Assembly (NCBI GenBank): GCA_040388605.1
Contig: JAZKBN010000016.1
Coordinates: forward strand, 122,772 to 186,771
Reading direction: 5' to 3'
Source of the DNA: JAZKBN01 sp040388605
GTDB lineage: Bacteria > Bacteroidota > Bacteroidia > Cytophagales > Flexibacteraceae
DNA length: 64,000 nt
The position numbers and the translations under genes are program-made. Of the stretch, positions 1 through 8,702 are shown piece after piece. The notes beneath the pieces were generated by a model, which saw only the letters and a list, made by a program, of their open reading frames with translations, did no database searches and was not told the DNA's origin. Position 1 is the first letter of the stretch. Each line of letters starts with the position of its first letter.

Positions 1-1516
1 CAAAATGATCGCGGAAATAAGCCGGCATACGTTCTGCAGCGGGGAGCATAGCCGTTTGAATGCGCCTTGCGTATGTTATGCTGTCGGTAATTTCCTTGTT
101 TTTTTGCTGTACCAGTTCAATCTGTCGATTAATGAGCCGGTTTTTTTCTTCCAAATCATCTCTCTGCCTGAGAATTTCTTCCTGCTTATCTTCCAAATCC
201 TGGTTGGCTATGCGCTGCAGGCGAATGCTGTTGAGCATAACCAATACAATGATTGTAATCAGGCTGAATACCGAAAGCAGCATGGTATTCCACAGGTTGG
301 CCGATTCGTTTTGGGCTTCCTGGTGCTTAATTTTAAGCTTTTGGAGGTCGGTATCTTTTTTAAGCAGCTTAATGTAGGTTGCCTGTTGCTCCAGTTCCCG
401 CTTTTTCTCAATATCCGATAGTATTGCTGAACTCTTTTGCCGGTCTGAATTACCGTTCAGGCTCTCGTATTCTTTCAGGCTTGAAAGCGCATCCGGGTAA
501 TTACCCAGCTTTTCCTGCAAATCGGCAACAAGCAGGTAAGCTGAGCGCAGCACATCTTTTGCACCCACTTCTATCGACATGTCGCGGCATTCTTCGGCAT
601 ACACCAAGGCAATTACCCTGTTACCCATTATACCGTAAACTTCGCCCAGGCTTAATAAAGATGTACATATTCCACGCCTGTCGCCTATGCTTTTCTTTAT
701 TTTAATTGATTCGGTAAAATAGTTGAGGGCTGTTGCCAGGGGCCCTGTATGCTTATACAAATCACCTATATTATGCCTGATTGTAGCTTCTGAAAACTTA
801 TTGCCTGTTTTCTTTGAAAGCTCTAAGGCCTGTATGTAATAAACCAGGGCTTTAGGAAAATTCTCAAGGCTGGCATAGGCCAGGCCAAGGCTCATAAGAA
901 CGCCTGCTGTACCTTCTTCATCGCCCAAGCCCTTTACAATAGGCAGGGCAAGGTTATAATACATCATGGCCTTATCCGGCACATTAAGCTGCTCATGCAG
1001 GTTACCCAGCGTTTGGTAAGTGGTCCAAAGGCCGGCCTGGTCTTTAATCTTGTTGCGAATAGCGCCGCTGCGCTCAAAATAATCAAGTGCCGTTACATTG
1101 TTCCCCTTTGAAAAATGAACAAGGCCAATATTGTGTAATGCATTGGCAATGCCTTTTAAATCATTCCGCTTTTCCCTTATTTCAAGCGACTTGTTGTAAT
1201 AAAACAGGGCAGAATCATATACGCTCTGCTTAAAAAACATAATGCCTATTATCAGGTAGGCTTTATCCTGGCCTTTTAAATAACCGTCTTCTATACTCAG
1301 CCTGAGCGCTTCGCGACACAGATTTTGAGCTTTTAAAGGGTCGTTGTCCCTGATGCCAAAAGCCAGTTCATTAAGCTTGTTAATATAGGTTGTATCACCT
1401 TTTCCGTTTTCATCGAAGGCATACGCTTTGTTCGCAGGCAGGCATATTATGAGAAGCAGTAAAACACCCAGATGGCGCAAATTCAACCGGTTTTTGCCAA
1501 AACCGTTAAGCCACAC
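1..1516 (-). CDS. TPR-containing signalling protein with SpoIIE/PP2C-type C-terminus (partial)
   Basis: The gene runs off the left edge of the window, so only the N-terminal ~505 codons are visible. Reading the minus strand gives a signal-peptide-like start (LLLLIICLPANKAYA), then many tetratricopeptide repeats (motifs such as ALHNIGLVHFSKGN and SLGLAYASLENFPKALVYY), one membrane helix (LLSVFSLITIIVLVML), a coiled coil and the segment ITDSITYARRIQTAMLP at the edge. That last segment normally precedes a SpoIIE-like PP2C phosphatase domain in Bacteroidota proteins, so the missing part is probably that phosphatase. The expected role is a membrane-bound sensor whose periplasmic TPRs control a cytoplasmic serine phosphatase. 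The start is uncertain: no in-frame ATG fits, so GTG at 1516 or TTG at 1486 are the candidates. Family call is confident; the ligand is unknown. Confidence 0.8.
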   Translation of the reverse strand, partial: MWLNGFGKNRLNLRHLGVLLLLIICLPANKAYAFDENGKGDTTYINKLNELAFGIRDNDPLKAQNLCREALRLSIEDGYLKGQDKAYLIIGIMFFKQSVYDSALFYYNKSLEIREKRNDLKGIANALHNIGLVHFSKGNNVTALDYFERSGAIRNKIKDQAGLWTTYQTLGNLHEQLNVPDKAMMYYNLALPIVKGLGDEEGTAGVLMSLGLAYASLENFPKALVYYIQALELSKKTGNKFSEATIRHNIGDLYKHTGPLATALNYFTESIKIKKSIGDRRGICTSLLSLGEVYGIMGNRVIALVYAEECRDMSIEVGAKDVLRSAYLLVADLQEKLGNYPDALSSLKEYESLNGNSDRQKSSAILSDIEKKRELEQQATYIKLLKKDTDLQKLKIKHQEAQNESANLWNTMLLSVFSLITIIVLVMLNSIRLQRIANQDLEDKQEEILRQRDDLEEKNRLINRQIELVQQKNKEITDSITYARRIQTAMLPAAERMPAYFRDHF

Positions 1517-1530
1517 CCAAAACGGAGCGG

Positions 1531-1561
1531 CCTTACCGGTTTTAAGGCCGGTAAGGTTTTT
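1531..1561 (+). terminator. Hairpin with T-run upstream of the TPR gene
   Basis: A perfect 9-bp stem (1531-1539 with 1548-1556, arms CCTTACCGG/CCGGTAAGG) is followed by TTTTT on the plus strand (1557-1561). No plus-strand gene ends here. On the minus strand it lies between the end of the MBL-rhodanese gene and the TPR gene, but without a T-run on that strand, so its role is unclear. Confidence 0.35.
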
Positions 1562-1619
1562 AATGATGTTAAATTCTGCTGGTTGCGAAAGGCTCAGGAT
1601 ATAAAAATTAAATGGTTGT

Positions 1620-2954
1620 TTAGTATGTTGATATGGCGTCTCCGAGGTCTGAAACTTTTAAACCGGGCATGCCGGCTTCTATAATGCTTTGCGCAGCAGC
1701 AGACCGGTAGCCTGCGGCGCAATGTACAATAATGGGTTTATCGGTTGGTATTTCGGCCAACCTTTCCCGCAATTCAGGTAAAGGTATTGATATTGCCCCT
1801 GTGAAAATCCGACGGGTTTTTACTTCACCATGATTTCTTACATCCAAGATGGTATAAGCGCCCGGCTCAGCGTCAAATGCAGCTTTATCAAAAGCATTTG
1901 AACTTTCCGAAACTGCATTCAGGGGATACATTAACGCACCTGCAATATTAGATTCGTAGCCTATTTTTGCCGCTTTCAAAATGAGTTTTTCCTGCGTTTC
2001 AGCATCGCTGCTGATTAGGTAGAATTTTTCCTCAGGCCCTATTACTGAGCCCAGCCAGGTTTCAAACTTTCCACCGTCCTGCAAATTAATACTTCCCGGC
2101 AAATGTTTTGCTTTAAATGCAGCCTGGGGCCTTGAATCTATAACTAAAGCATCTGCGGGGGGCACAAAACCATGCGGCATGCGCGGAACTGCAGCAATTG
2201 AAGCATTAAAATCAGGGGCTCCCTGCCTGTTAACCCTTACATTATACCCAAAGTATTTCGGTACAAAGGGCTGGTCTTCCAAGAGCACATCCACAAAAGC
2301 TTCTTTGCTTAAGGGTTGCAGGGCATAATTACCTTTAAGTTCCTTACCTATTGTGCTGCTGAGTTCGGGGCCCATACTTTTACCGCATAAGCTGCCGGGG
2401 CCGTGCGCAGGCCATACTTCAGTATCGGGGTTAAGGAGCATAAGCACGCGACGCGTGCTGTCGTACATTTGGGCGGCCAGCTCTTCTTTTTTCGCTACAA
2501 TGTTTCCTTCAGACTCGCGCAAATCAGGGCGGCCTACATCGCCTACAAACAGGGTATCGCCGGTGAAAACGCTGTCTTCATTCCCCATTTCATCAATCAG
2601 TAAAATACTGATACTGTCGGGGCTGTGGCCCGGGGTATTCAGGGCTTTCAGGGTAATTTTTCCAATTCTTACAGTATCCCCGTTGTCGAAGGTACGATGC
2701 GGATATTGAGCGCCTAAAAGTTCGCTGACGTAAATATGAGCCCCGGTAAGCTTGCTTAGTTCCAGGTGGCTGCTTACAAAATCGGCATGCGGATGCGTTT
2801 CAAACACAGCAACTATGGCAGCGCCTGCATCGGCAGCCTCGCGTAAATACGTATGCGGATCGCGGGCCGGGTCAATAACAGCGGCTTCACCTTCGCTTAT
2901 AACAAGGTAAGAAGCATGTGCCAGCCCCTTATCGTAGTATTGTTGAATTGTCAT
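1620..2954 (-). CDS. MBL-fold hydrolase with two rhodanese domains (persulfide dioxygenase-like)
   Basis: This 444-residue protein has an N-terminal metallo-beta-lactamase domain of the ETHE1/persulfide dioxygenase type: metal motif THPHAD (53-58), TPGHSPDS around residue 108 and TGDTLF with Asp133. Two rhodanese-like domains follow (about 265-355 and 365-444). The last has the active-site loop HCAAGYRSAA with Cys412. The first has FYLISSDAE where the Cys loop should be and is therefore probably catalytically silent. Known relatives oxidise glutathione or CoA persulfides and move sulfane sulfur, so a role in sulfide or persulfide handling in the cytosol is likely. Divergent from the GT2 gene; a candidate promoter lies at 3042-3049. 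The ATG at 2954 is well supported by the alignment of the N-terminus. Confidence 0.9.
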   Translation of the reverse strand: MTIQQYYDKGLAHASYLVISEGEAAVIDPARDPHTYLREAADAGAAIVAVFETHPHADFVSSHLELSKLTGAHIYVSELLGAQYPHRTFDNGDTVRIGKITLKALNTPGHSPDSISILLIDEMGNEDSVFTGDTLFVGDVGRPDLRESEGNIVAKKEELAAQMYDSTRRVLMLLNPDTEVWPAHGPGSLCGKSMGPELSSTIGKELKGNYALQPLSKEAFVDVLLEDQPFVPKYFGYNVRVNRQGAPDFNASIAAVPRMPHGFVPPADALVIDSRPQAAFKAKHLPGSINLQDGGKFETWLGSVIGPEEKFYLISSDAETQEKLILKAAKIGYESNIAGALMYPLNAVSESSNAFDKAAFDAEPGAYTILDVRNHGEVKTRRIFTGAISIPLPELRERLAEIPTDKPIIVHCAAGYRSAAAQSIIEAGMPGLKVSDLGDAISTY

Positions 2955-3041
2955 TATTGGAATACAAGCGTAATACCCTTATTGTTTCAGGCTGTAATAT
3001 AAAGCCCTTTAAAGCCCGGATAGTCTATAATTATTGTGCTG

Positions 3042-3049
3042 CAAATATA
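3042..3049 (-). promoter_or_regulatory. Candidate -7 box for the MBL-rhodanese gene
   Basis: TATATTTG on the minus strand matches the Bacteroidota -7 consensus TAnnTTTG, 90 bp upstream of the start codon. No good TTG is seen at the usual spacing, so confidence is moderate. Confidence 0.4.
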
Positions 3050-3067
3050 CAACCGCGGGCGTAAACA

Positions 3068-3097
3068 TTGAATTTTCGGCATTTTAAAATACTTTTG
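3068..3097 (+). promoter_or_regulatory. Bacteroidota-type promoter for the GT2-folC pair
   Basis: TTG at 3068-3070 and TACTTTTG at 3090-3097, spaced by 19 nt, match the Bacteroidota vegetative consensus TTG-N19/20-TAnnTTTG. The predicted transcript begins about 35 nt before the GT2 start codon. Confidence 0.6.
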
Positions 3098-3137
3098 CTG
3101 AAATACGCAACAATTAACCACTCTTTAACCGGCAGCC

Positions 3138-3878
3138 TTGAACGATAGTCTTGTAATAATACCCACTTACAACGAGATAGAAAATATTGAGGCCATTATA
3201 AGGAAAGTATTTTCTTTGCCCAAGTCTTTCGACCTGCTTATTATTGACGACGGCTCGCCCGACGGAACCGGCAACGCGGTCAAACGGCTGCAAAGTGAGT
3301 TTCCCGGCCAATTGCTGCTGGAAGAACGCTCCGGTAAGCTTGGCCTTGGAACAGCTTACATTCACGGCTTTAAATACGCTTTGCAAAGGGGGTACGGTTA
3401 CATTTTTGAAATGGATGCCGATTTCAGCCATAGCCCAGATGATTTGGTAAGGCTTTATTCTGCCTGTGCCAATGAAGGGAACGATATGGCGATTGGCAGC
3501 CGATATATCACAGGTGTTAACGTAGTTAACTGGCCTATGAGCCGCGTGCTGATGAGCTACTTTGCAGGCATTTATGTGCGCATTGTCACCGGCATGCCTG
3601 TTATGGACCCTACAGCAGGCTTTAAATGCTATACCGCAAGAGTATTACGCACCATTCCGCTCGATAAAATAAAATTTGTGGGTTATGCCTTCCAGATAGA
3701 AATGAAATTCACTGCCTGGAAATTCGGCTTTAAGATTAAAGAAGTGCCCATCATTTTTACCGACAGAACCAAGGGCCAAAGTAAAATGTCGACCAAAATT
3801 TTTAAAGAGGCTATTTTCGGCGTTATTCGTATGAAAATCAACGGATTCTTTCGCACTTATCGTATCTCAGGTAACTGA
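3138..3878 (+). CDS. Polyprenol/dolichol-phosphate mannosyltransferase-like GT2
   Basis: This 246-residue family 2 glycosyltransferase has the N-terminal strand IIPTYNE (7-13), DDGSPDGT (37-44) and the metal-binding DAD at residues 93-95. The compact length and the absence of C-terminal membrane helices match polyprenol monophosphomannose synthases (DPMS family), which transfer a sugar from a GDP-sugar to a polyprenyl phosphate at the inner face of the membrane. The N-terminal alignment demands a start at the TTG at 3138 (MNDSLVIIPTYNE). It is 40 bp upstream of folC and probably co-transcribed with it. The sugar and acceptor are inferred from the family and cannot be read from the sequence. 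Confidence 0.88.
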   Translation: MNDSLVIIPTYNEIENIEAIIRKVFSLPKSFDLLIIDDGSPDGTGNAVKRLQSEFPGQLLLEERSGKLGLGTAYIHGFKYALQRGYGYIFEMDADFSHSPDDLVRLYSACANEGNDMAIGSRYITGVNVVNWPMSRVLMSYFAGIYVRIVTGMPVMDPTAGFKCYTARVLRTIPLDKIKFVGYAFQIEMKFTAWKFGFKIKEVPIIFTDRTKGQSKMSTKIFKEAIFGVIRMKINGFFRTYRISGN

Positions 3879-3918
3879 TACAATAATTTATTACAAGCGA
3901 AAAACAAACAAAATACAC

Positions 3919-5208
3919 ATGACTTACAACCAGGCTATAGATTTTATGTATGCCGCCCTGCCAATGTTCCACAGGGAAGGCAAGCCTGCATTTAAAAAAG
4001 GCCTTGGAAATACTGAAGCGCTATGTGCGGCCTTGGGCAATCCTGAAAAAAGCCTGAAGTGCGTGCATATTGCCGGCACCAACGGAAAAGGAAGCACTGC
4101 GCACAGCATTGCAGCCGTTTTACAGCAGGCAGGCTATAAAACCGGGCTCTATACCAGCCCGCACCTGAAAAGCTTTACTGAAAGAATCAGGGTAGACGGC
4201 AAGCCGATTGATGAAGATACTGTAACCATTTTCATTGAAGATAACATGGAGCTTTTGGAAACCGTAAAGCCCAGCTTCTTTGAAATGACCGTTGCCCTTG
4301 CTTTTGATTATTTCGCAAGCCAGGAAGTTGATATCGCCATAATTGAAACCGGGCTCGGCGGGCGTTTCGATTCAACAAATGTTATTACCCCGCTTGTATC
4401 TGTTATTACCAATATCAGCTACGACCACATGGATATGCTGGGCAATACCCTTGAGGAAATTGCCTTTGAAAAAGCCGGAATCATAAAACCCGGTGTTCCT
4501 GTGGTGCTCAGCGAAATTCAGCCCGATACGCTGCCTGTTTTTCTAAAAAAAACAATTGAAACAGCCAGCCCTTTAATTCTTGCAGAAGTAAACTGGCTCA
4601 TCCTGAATGCCACTACCGACCATGGCGTACGGTATGTTGATGTTTACAGGGCCATGAATCCAAGCATGCTGCGTGTGCGTTGTCAGCTTGCGGGCAGCTA
4701 CCAAACCAAGAACCTGCCCGGAATTCTGCAAACCCTGGCCGAGTTAAAAAAGTACGGTTTTAAGATAACAAAGAAGGCCGTTAGGTCCGGTTTGGCGAAT
4801 GTAAGCACTTTAACCGGCCTTAAAGGGCGCTGGCAGGTAATCGGCCACCATCCGCTTATAATTTGCGATACTGCCCATAACGAAGCCGGTATTGCCGAGG
4901 TTACCAAGCAGCTGGCGCGCTTACGTTATAACAGGCTGCACATGGTTTTCGGTACTGTTAAAGATAAAGACCCTGTAAAAGTACTCAGAAAGCTGCCGCG
5001 TAATGCCCAATATTACTTTTGCAAACCTGATATTCCCCGCGGATTGGATGAGGAAAGCCTGAAATTTACTGCATCGGGCCTTGGCCTTATGGGAGAAACA
5101 TGGCCTTCTGTTGCAGAAGCAATTGTTGCAGCTAAAAAACAAGCCGGGAAAGACGATATCATTTTCATAGGCGGCAGTAATTTTGTTGTTGCCGAAGCTG
5201 ATATTTAG
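3919..5208 (+). CDS. folC: Bifunctional folylpolyglutamate/dihydrofolate synthase
   Basis: A 429-residue Mur-ligase-family enzyme with ATP-binding loop AGTNGKGST (52-60), the folate-type motif TSPHLKSFTERI and the Mur-type C-terminal domain containing DTAHNEAG. It adds glutamate to dihydropteroate or to reduced folates in the cytosol, retaining the cofactors in the cell. Length and motifs are complete. It follows the GT2 gene by 40 bp. Confidence 0.95.
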   Translation: MTYNQAIDFMYAALPMFHREGKPAFKKGLGNTEALCAALGNPEKSLKCVHIAGTNGKGSTAHSIAAVLQQAGYKTGLYTSPHLKSFTERIRVDGKPIDEDTVTIFIEDNMELLETVKPSFFEMTVALAFDYFASQEVDIAIIETGLGGRFDSTNVITPLVSVITNISYDHMDMLGNTLEEIAFEKAGIIKPGVPVVLSEIQPDTLPVFLKKTIETASPLILAEVNWLILNATTDHGVRYVDVYRAMNPSMLRVRCQLAGSYQTKNLPGILQTLAELKKYGFKITKKAVRSGLANVSTLTGLKGRWQVIGHHPLIICDTAHNEAGIAEVTKQLARLRYNRLHMVFGTVKDKDPVKVLRKLPRNAQYYFCKPDIPRGLDEESLKFTASGLGLMGETWPSVAEAIVAAKKQAGKDDIIFIGGSNFVVAEADI

Positions 5209-5295
5209 GCAATATTTACAATCAAATTATCATTTTTCGGGTAATATTGCATATTATTGCCCGGCATATTTTAAACATGCCCTGTTCCTTTTAAG

Positions 5296-5835
5296 GTGGA
5301 AGACCACGAAATCCTGGAGAAATTTGCCGCGGAAGATACGCGCAATTATGCCTTTAACATGCTGGTACGCAAGTACAGGCAGCGGGTGTATTGGCATATC
5401 CGAAAAATGGTTATTGACCATGACGACTCCAATGACCTTACGCAGGATGTGTTCATTAAAGTTTGGAACAACCTGGGAAACTTCCGTTCAGATTCGCAGC
5501 TTTTTACCTGGATATACAGAATTGCCACCAACGAATGCCTTACTTTCCTGAACAGGAAGCGCAGGAAATTTTTTATTCCGATGCACGATGTGGAAGCTGA
5601 GCTTAGCGACAAGCTGGGCAGCAGCGACCAGATTTCAGGAGACGACATTCAACTAAAGCTTCAAAAGGCTATACTAAAACTTCCTGAAAAACAACGCCTT
5701 GTGTTCAACATGAAGTACTTCGATGACCTGAAGTATGAAGACATGAGCGAGATTTTAGGTACCAGCGTAGGCGCATTAAAGGCAAGCTACCACCTTGCCG
5801 TTAAAAAAATTGAGGCTTATATGACCGGTACTTAA
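5296..5835 (+). CDS. ECF-family RNA polymerase sigma factor
   Basis: A 179-residue sigma-70 family protein with region 2 (DSNDLTQDVFIKVWNNLGNF) and region 4 (LPEKQRLVFNMKYFDDLKYE followed by the helix-turn-helix EDMSEILGTSVGALKASYHL). The start is GTG at 5296, giving the usual N-terminus EDHEILEKF; the next ATG would remove part of region 2. It heads a likely operon with a repeat-bearing membrane protein and a small exported protein. In Bacteroidota this order usually means a sigma factor, a membrane anti-sigma-like partner and a periplasmic sensor, so envelope stress is a plausible input (inference). Confidence 0.93.
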   Translation: MEDHEILEKFAAEDTRNYAFNMLVRKYRQRVYWHIRKMVIDHDDSNDLTQDVFIKVWNNLGNFRSDSQLFTWIYRIATNECLTFLNRKRRKFFIPMHDVEAELSDKLGSSDQISGDDIQLKLQKAILKLPEKQRLVFNMKYFDDLKYEDMSEILGTSVGALKASYHLAVKKIEAYMTGT

Positions 5836-5908
5836 AGCTATTTAAACCTTTTGATTAAACCTTACCGGCTTAAACAAGTCATATACGCGAAGGAAGTAAA
5901 ATGACATT

Positions 5909-6595
5909 ATGAAAGCGTTCAGCTTAAATGAATATAAGAACGGGCAATTAAAAGCAGGCTTGCAGAATTCCGATAATTTTGCACCCTTGCCTTTGCCCAT
6001 GCAGGTACCTGAAAAGTACTTCGATTCGCTTGAATCTGAAATACTTAAAAAAACTGTGGAAGCTAATGCAATGCCGGGCTTTAACCCTGCTTTGCTGCCC
6101 CAAAGCCTGCCTTTTACAGTGCCCGCCGATTATTTCAGCAGGCTTGAAAGCGAAGTTTTGAAAAAAACGAGCGAGGCAATTGAACCTGCCCTGTCGCTGA
6201 AGGCCGAAAATATTTTCACCGTGCCTGAAGGTTATTGGGACCATCTGTTGCTCCGCATTATGGAACGCATCAGGAAGCCCGAAACTGCATGGGGAAGAGC
6301 CCTGAGATTCCTGAATGCACCCTTGCCTAAATATTCTTTTGCCGGGGGACTTGCGCTGTCGGTTGCTGTTTTTGTTTACATGCTGGCGCCTGTAAGCACT
6401 GCAGATAATTTGAATGATGTATCTGATAAAGATATAGTTGCCTATCTTGAACAAAACATGAATGCCGATATTACCGATGAAATTTCTGCGGTTGCGGCAC
6501 AAAGCCCGAATACTAAATCATTGAGCTGGCAAAGCCAATTAAAAGGAAAACTGTCAGACAAAAAAGCTGATATTGAAGCTGAACTTACTGAATAA
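5909..6595 (+). CDS. Single-pass membrane protein with three VPxxYF repeats, putative sigma-factor partner
   Basis: A 228-residue protein of no named family that I recognise. It carries three copies of a short motif, at roughly residues 34-48, 72-86 and 108-120, of the form VPxxY(F/W)xxLxxxI; the first two continue into ILKKT/VLKKT. One membrane helix lies near residues 145-163 (FAGGLALSVAVFVYMLAPV), followed by an acidic C-terminal segment. With the repeats cytoplasmic, it is placed like an anti-sigma factor immediately downstream of the ECF sigma gene. Similar sigma-adjacent proteins are common in Bacteroidota. The function is inferred from context only. Confidence 0.7.
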   Translation: MKAFSLNEYKNGQLKAGLQNSDNFAPLPLPMQVPEKYFDSLESEILKKTVEANAMPGFNPALLPQSLPFTVPADYFSRLESEVLKKTSEAIEPALSLKAENIFTVPEGYWDHLLLRIMERIRKPETAWGRALRFLNAPLPKYSFAGGLALSVAVFVYMLAPVSTADNLNDVSDKDIVAYLEQNMNADITDEISAVAAQSPNTKSLSWQSQLKGKLSDKKADIEAELTE

Positions 6596-6602
6596 ACCGG
6601 AA

Positions 6603-7136
6603 ATGGAAATAGCGGAAATTATTGTAAAAGCAAAAGTGAAACCTGCTTTTTCAACATCTTACATATCTAAAAAACTCAATCTCTTTAAACCGGTGCCTGT
6701 AATTTGCCTTACAGCATGCCTGTTTCTTGCAAGCCCATCGGTTTCTGCCCAGGCTACAACCCCGGGAGAGGAAAAAATAGAATCGGCCAAGGTGGCTATG
6801 CTTACCACCAGGCTAAACCTGAATTCAAGCCAGGCTAAAGAATTTTGGCCTGTCTATAATGAATACAGTGGCCGTAAAAAGGAGCTTCGTAACAGTTACC
6901 GCAGCAGCCGCAAGCAGCTCGACGATAAAATTGCAGCAAATGCTATATCGGAAGATGATATTAAACGCAGGCTTCAGAATTTAATTGATCTTCGCCAGGA
7001 AACCTTGAACACTGATAAGCTTTACCAGCTCAGGTTCCAGAAAGTACTTACTTTCAAGCAAATAGCTATTATGAGCAGCACCGATCAGGAGTTCACCAAA
7101 ATGCTCCTTCGCCAGCTCGACGATCAGAAAAAATAA
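6603..7136 (+). CDS. Exported helical protein, Spy/CpxP-like
   Basis: A 177-residue protein with an N-terminal signal region (PVPVICLTACLFLASPSVSAQA) and a helical, charged mature part containing LNSSQAKEFWPVYNEYSGRK. That resembles the LTxxQ-type helices of periplasmic Spy/CpxP-like chaperones and metal-resistance proteins. A longer reading from the TTG at 6573 would overlap the upstream gene; the ATG at 6603, seven bases after its stop, is preferred. It ends the ECF operon and could be its periplasmic sensor or a regulated output (inference). Confidence 0.7.
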   Translation: MEIAEIIVKAKVKPAFSTSYISKKLNLFKPVPVICLTACLFLASPSVSAQATTPGEEKIESAKVAMLTTRLNLNSSQAKEFWPVYNEYSGRKKELRNSYRSSRKQLDDKIAANAISEDDIKRRLQNLIDLRQETLNTDKLYQLRFQKVLTFKQIAIMSSTDQEFTKMLLRQLDDQKK

Positions 7137-7171
7137 GGGGACTTATGCCCTGCCCTGTTTTCTAATTTAAT

Positions 7172-7210
7172 AAAAAGGGGCTGTTTCAACTTGTGAGACA
7201 GCCCCTTTTT
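7172..7210. terminator. Bidirectional terminator
   Basis: A perfect 13-bp stem (7172-7184 with 7198-7210; extends three more pairs with one G-U) has five As at its left foot and five Ts at its right foot, so it can terminate both strands. It separates the convergent ECF operon (+) and the old-yellow-enzyme gene (-). Confidence 0.85.
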
Positions 7211-7272
7211 ATTGTTCCATTTTAAGAAATCGATAGTTTAAAAATCGATTGCTGCAAATAAATTCCCGGATC

Positions 7273-8379
7273 TTAGCTGATTATCAGCTCGCCCAGAGCT
7301 TCTTTTGTAAAGCCTTTTAGTTCTGCCTCCCGGCCTTCGTGAATTTTTTTCGGCCAAAACGGATCGGCTAAAATAGGCCTGCCTACACCTACAAGATCGA
7401 AATCTCCGCGGTCAAGGCGACGAAGCAGCTCATCTAAAGAACTCGGCTGGGAGCTTTCCCCGGCAAAAGAGCCAAAGAAATCCCCGGTCAGGCCAACAGA
7501 GCCTACAGTGATGGTGGCTTTGCCGCTTACTTTCTTTACCCAGCCGGCAAAATTGAGGTCAGAACCTTCAAACTCCGGTTCCCAAAAACGGCGTTGCGAG
7601 CAGTGAAAGATATCGACGCCGGCATCGGCCAACGGGTTGACCCAAGCTTCCAGTTCCTCCTGATTTTTGGCTTGCTGAAAGTTATAAGCAGCAGGCTTAA
7701 ATTGTGATATGCGAATGATAAGGGCAAAATCATCTCCAACCTTTTTGCGCACTTCTTTAATCACCTCAATGGCAAAGCGGCTGCGTTCAGGCAGCGTTTT
7801 CCCGCCGTATTGGTCTGTGCGAAGATTGGTGCCTTCCCAAAAGAACTGGTCAATCAGGTATCCGTGCGCTCCGTGTATCTCCACGCAGTCGAAACCCAAT
7901 GACTTGGCATCGGCAGCAGCCTGTCCGAAAGCGGCAATGGTGTCGGCAATATCACTTTCAGTCATAGTATTGCCGTTGTTATGGCCGGGCCTGTTCAGGC
8001 CTGATGGTCCCTCAAACGGTGCCTTCGGCAACCAACCCGAGGCATGGTTATCCATAATACCCATGTGCCATATCTGCGGGCCCATTGCCCCGCCGTCGCT
8101 GTGTACGCCCTCAATCACTTTCTTCCAGCCCGCTAAAGACTCGGCCCCGTAAAAATGCGGAACATTCGGATCGGCAGATGAAGATGCGCGGTTGATGACC
8201 GTTCCCTCGGAAAGGATTAGCCCGGCTTCTCCCTCAGCCCTTTTGCGGTAATAGGCTGCTACGCCGGCGGTAGGTACGCCGTTTGGTGAAAAGGAACGCG
8301 TCATGGGTGCCATGACAATGCGATTTTTGAGATTTAATGATTTCAGGCTGAAGGGCCTGAAAAGGTTATTCGTATTCAT
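7273..8379 (-). CDS. Old-yellow-enzyme-family NADH:flavin oxidoreductase
   Basis: A 368-residue FMN-dependent TIM-barrel ene-reductase. Visible features: N-terminal LFRPFSLKSLNLKNRIVMAP, the active-site segment DCVEIHGAHGYLIDQFFW, and the C-terminal phosphate-binding DLVGVGRPILADP. It reduces activated double bonds of enones or nitro compounds with NAD(P)H in the cytosol; the natural substrate is not predictable. The ATG at 8379 gives the canonical N-terminus; a longer ORF starting at 8427 would add 16 residues overlapping the ArsR gene. It lies 10 bp downstream of an ArsR-type regulator and is probably controlled by it. Confidence 0.92.
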   Translation of the reverse strand: MNTNNLFRPFSLKSLNLKNRIVMAPMTRSFSPNGVPTAGVAAYYRKRAEGEAGLILSEGTVINRASSSADPNVPHFYGAESLAGWKKVIEGVHSDGGAMGPQIWHMGIMDNHASGWLPKAPFEGPSGLNRPGHNNGNTMTESDIADTIAAFGQAAADAKSLGFDCVEIHGAHGYLIDQFFWEGTNLRTDQYGGKTLPERSRFAIEVIKEVRKKVGDDFALIIRISQFKPAAYNFQQAKNQEELEAWVNPLADAGVDIFHCSQRRFWEPEFEGSDLNFAGWVKKVSGKATITVGSVGLTGDFFGSFAGESSQPSSLDELLRRLDRGDFDLVGVGRPILADPFWPKKIHEGREAELKGFTKEALGELIIS

Positions 8380-8389
8380 TGAATGTGGT

Positions 8390-8689
8390 TTAAATTTTGT
8401 TTTCGATGATTTGGCCCAATGCAGCAAAGGCAGCCTCGTTGCGACGGTAGTATGTCCACTGCCCTATTCGCGTAGCTTCAACCAGCCCGACACGTTGAAG
8501 TATAGCCAGGTAATCAGATACGGTAGACTGCGTTAGACCACATTTCTGCTGTATTATTCCCACACAAACCCCGTTCTCATAACCATTATGTTGCTGTTCC
8601 GGAAAATGTTGCACCGGGTCTTTGAGCCAGTGCAGAATCTGTAGCCGGCTTTTATTAGAAAGGGCTTTAAAGATTTCTGAGTAATCCAT
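8390..8689 (-). CDS. ArsR-family winged-helix repressor
   Basis: A 99-residue regulator with the ArsR fold: IFKALSNKSRLQILHWL at the N-terminus, the recognition helix CGLTQSTVSDYLAILQRVGL and the wing RIGQWTYYRRN. There is no clear CxC metal box, although Cys residues occur before and in the helix (VCVGIIQQKCGL), so the effector may be a metal, a thiol oxidant or an organic electrophile. ATG at 8689 is preferred over TTG at 8695. It is co-directional with and immediately upstream of the ene-reductase, the arrangement of a regulator with its target. Confidence 0.9.
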   Translation of the reverse strand: MDYSEIFKALSNKSRLQILHWLKDPVQHFPEQQHNGYENGVCVGIIQQKCGLTQSTVSDYLAILQRVGLVEATRIGQWTYYRRNEAAFAALGQIIENKI

Positions 8690-8702
8690 AAACAAAGCAT
8701 AT

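Noticed and set aside
5..705. Plus-strand open frames at the left edge
   Set aside because: They overlap the clear minus-strand TPR/SpoIIE-type gene and have no recognisable domains.
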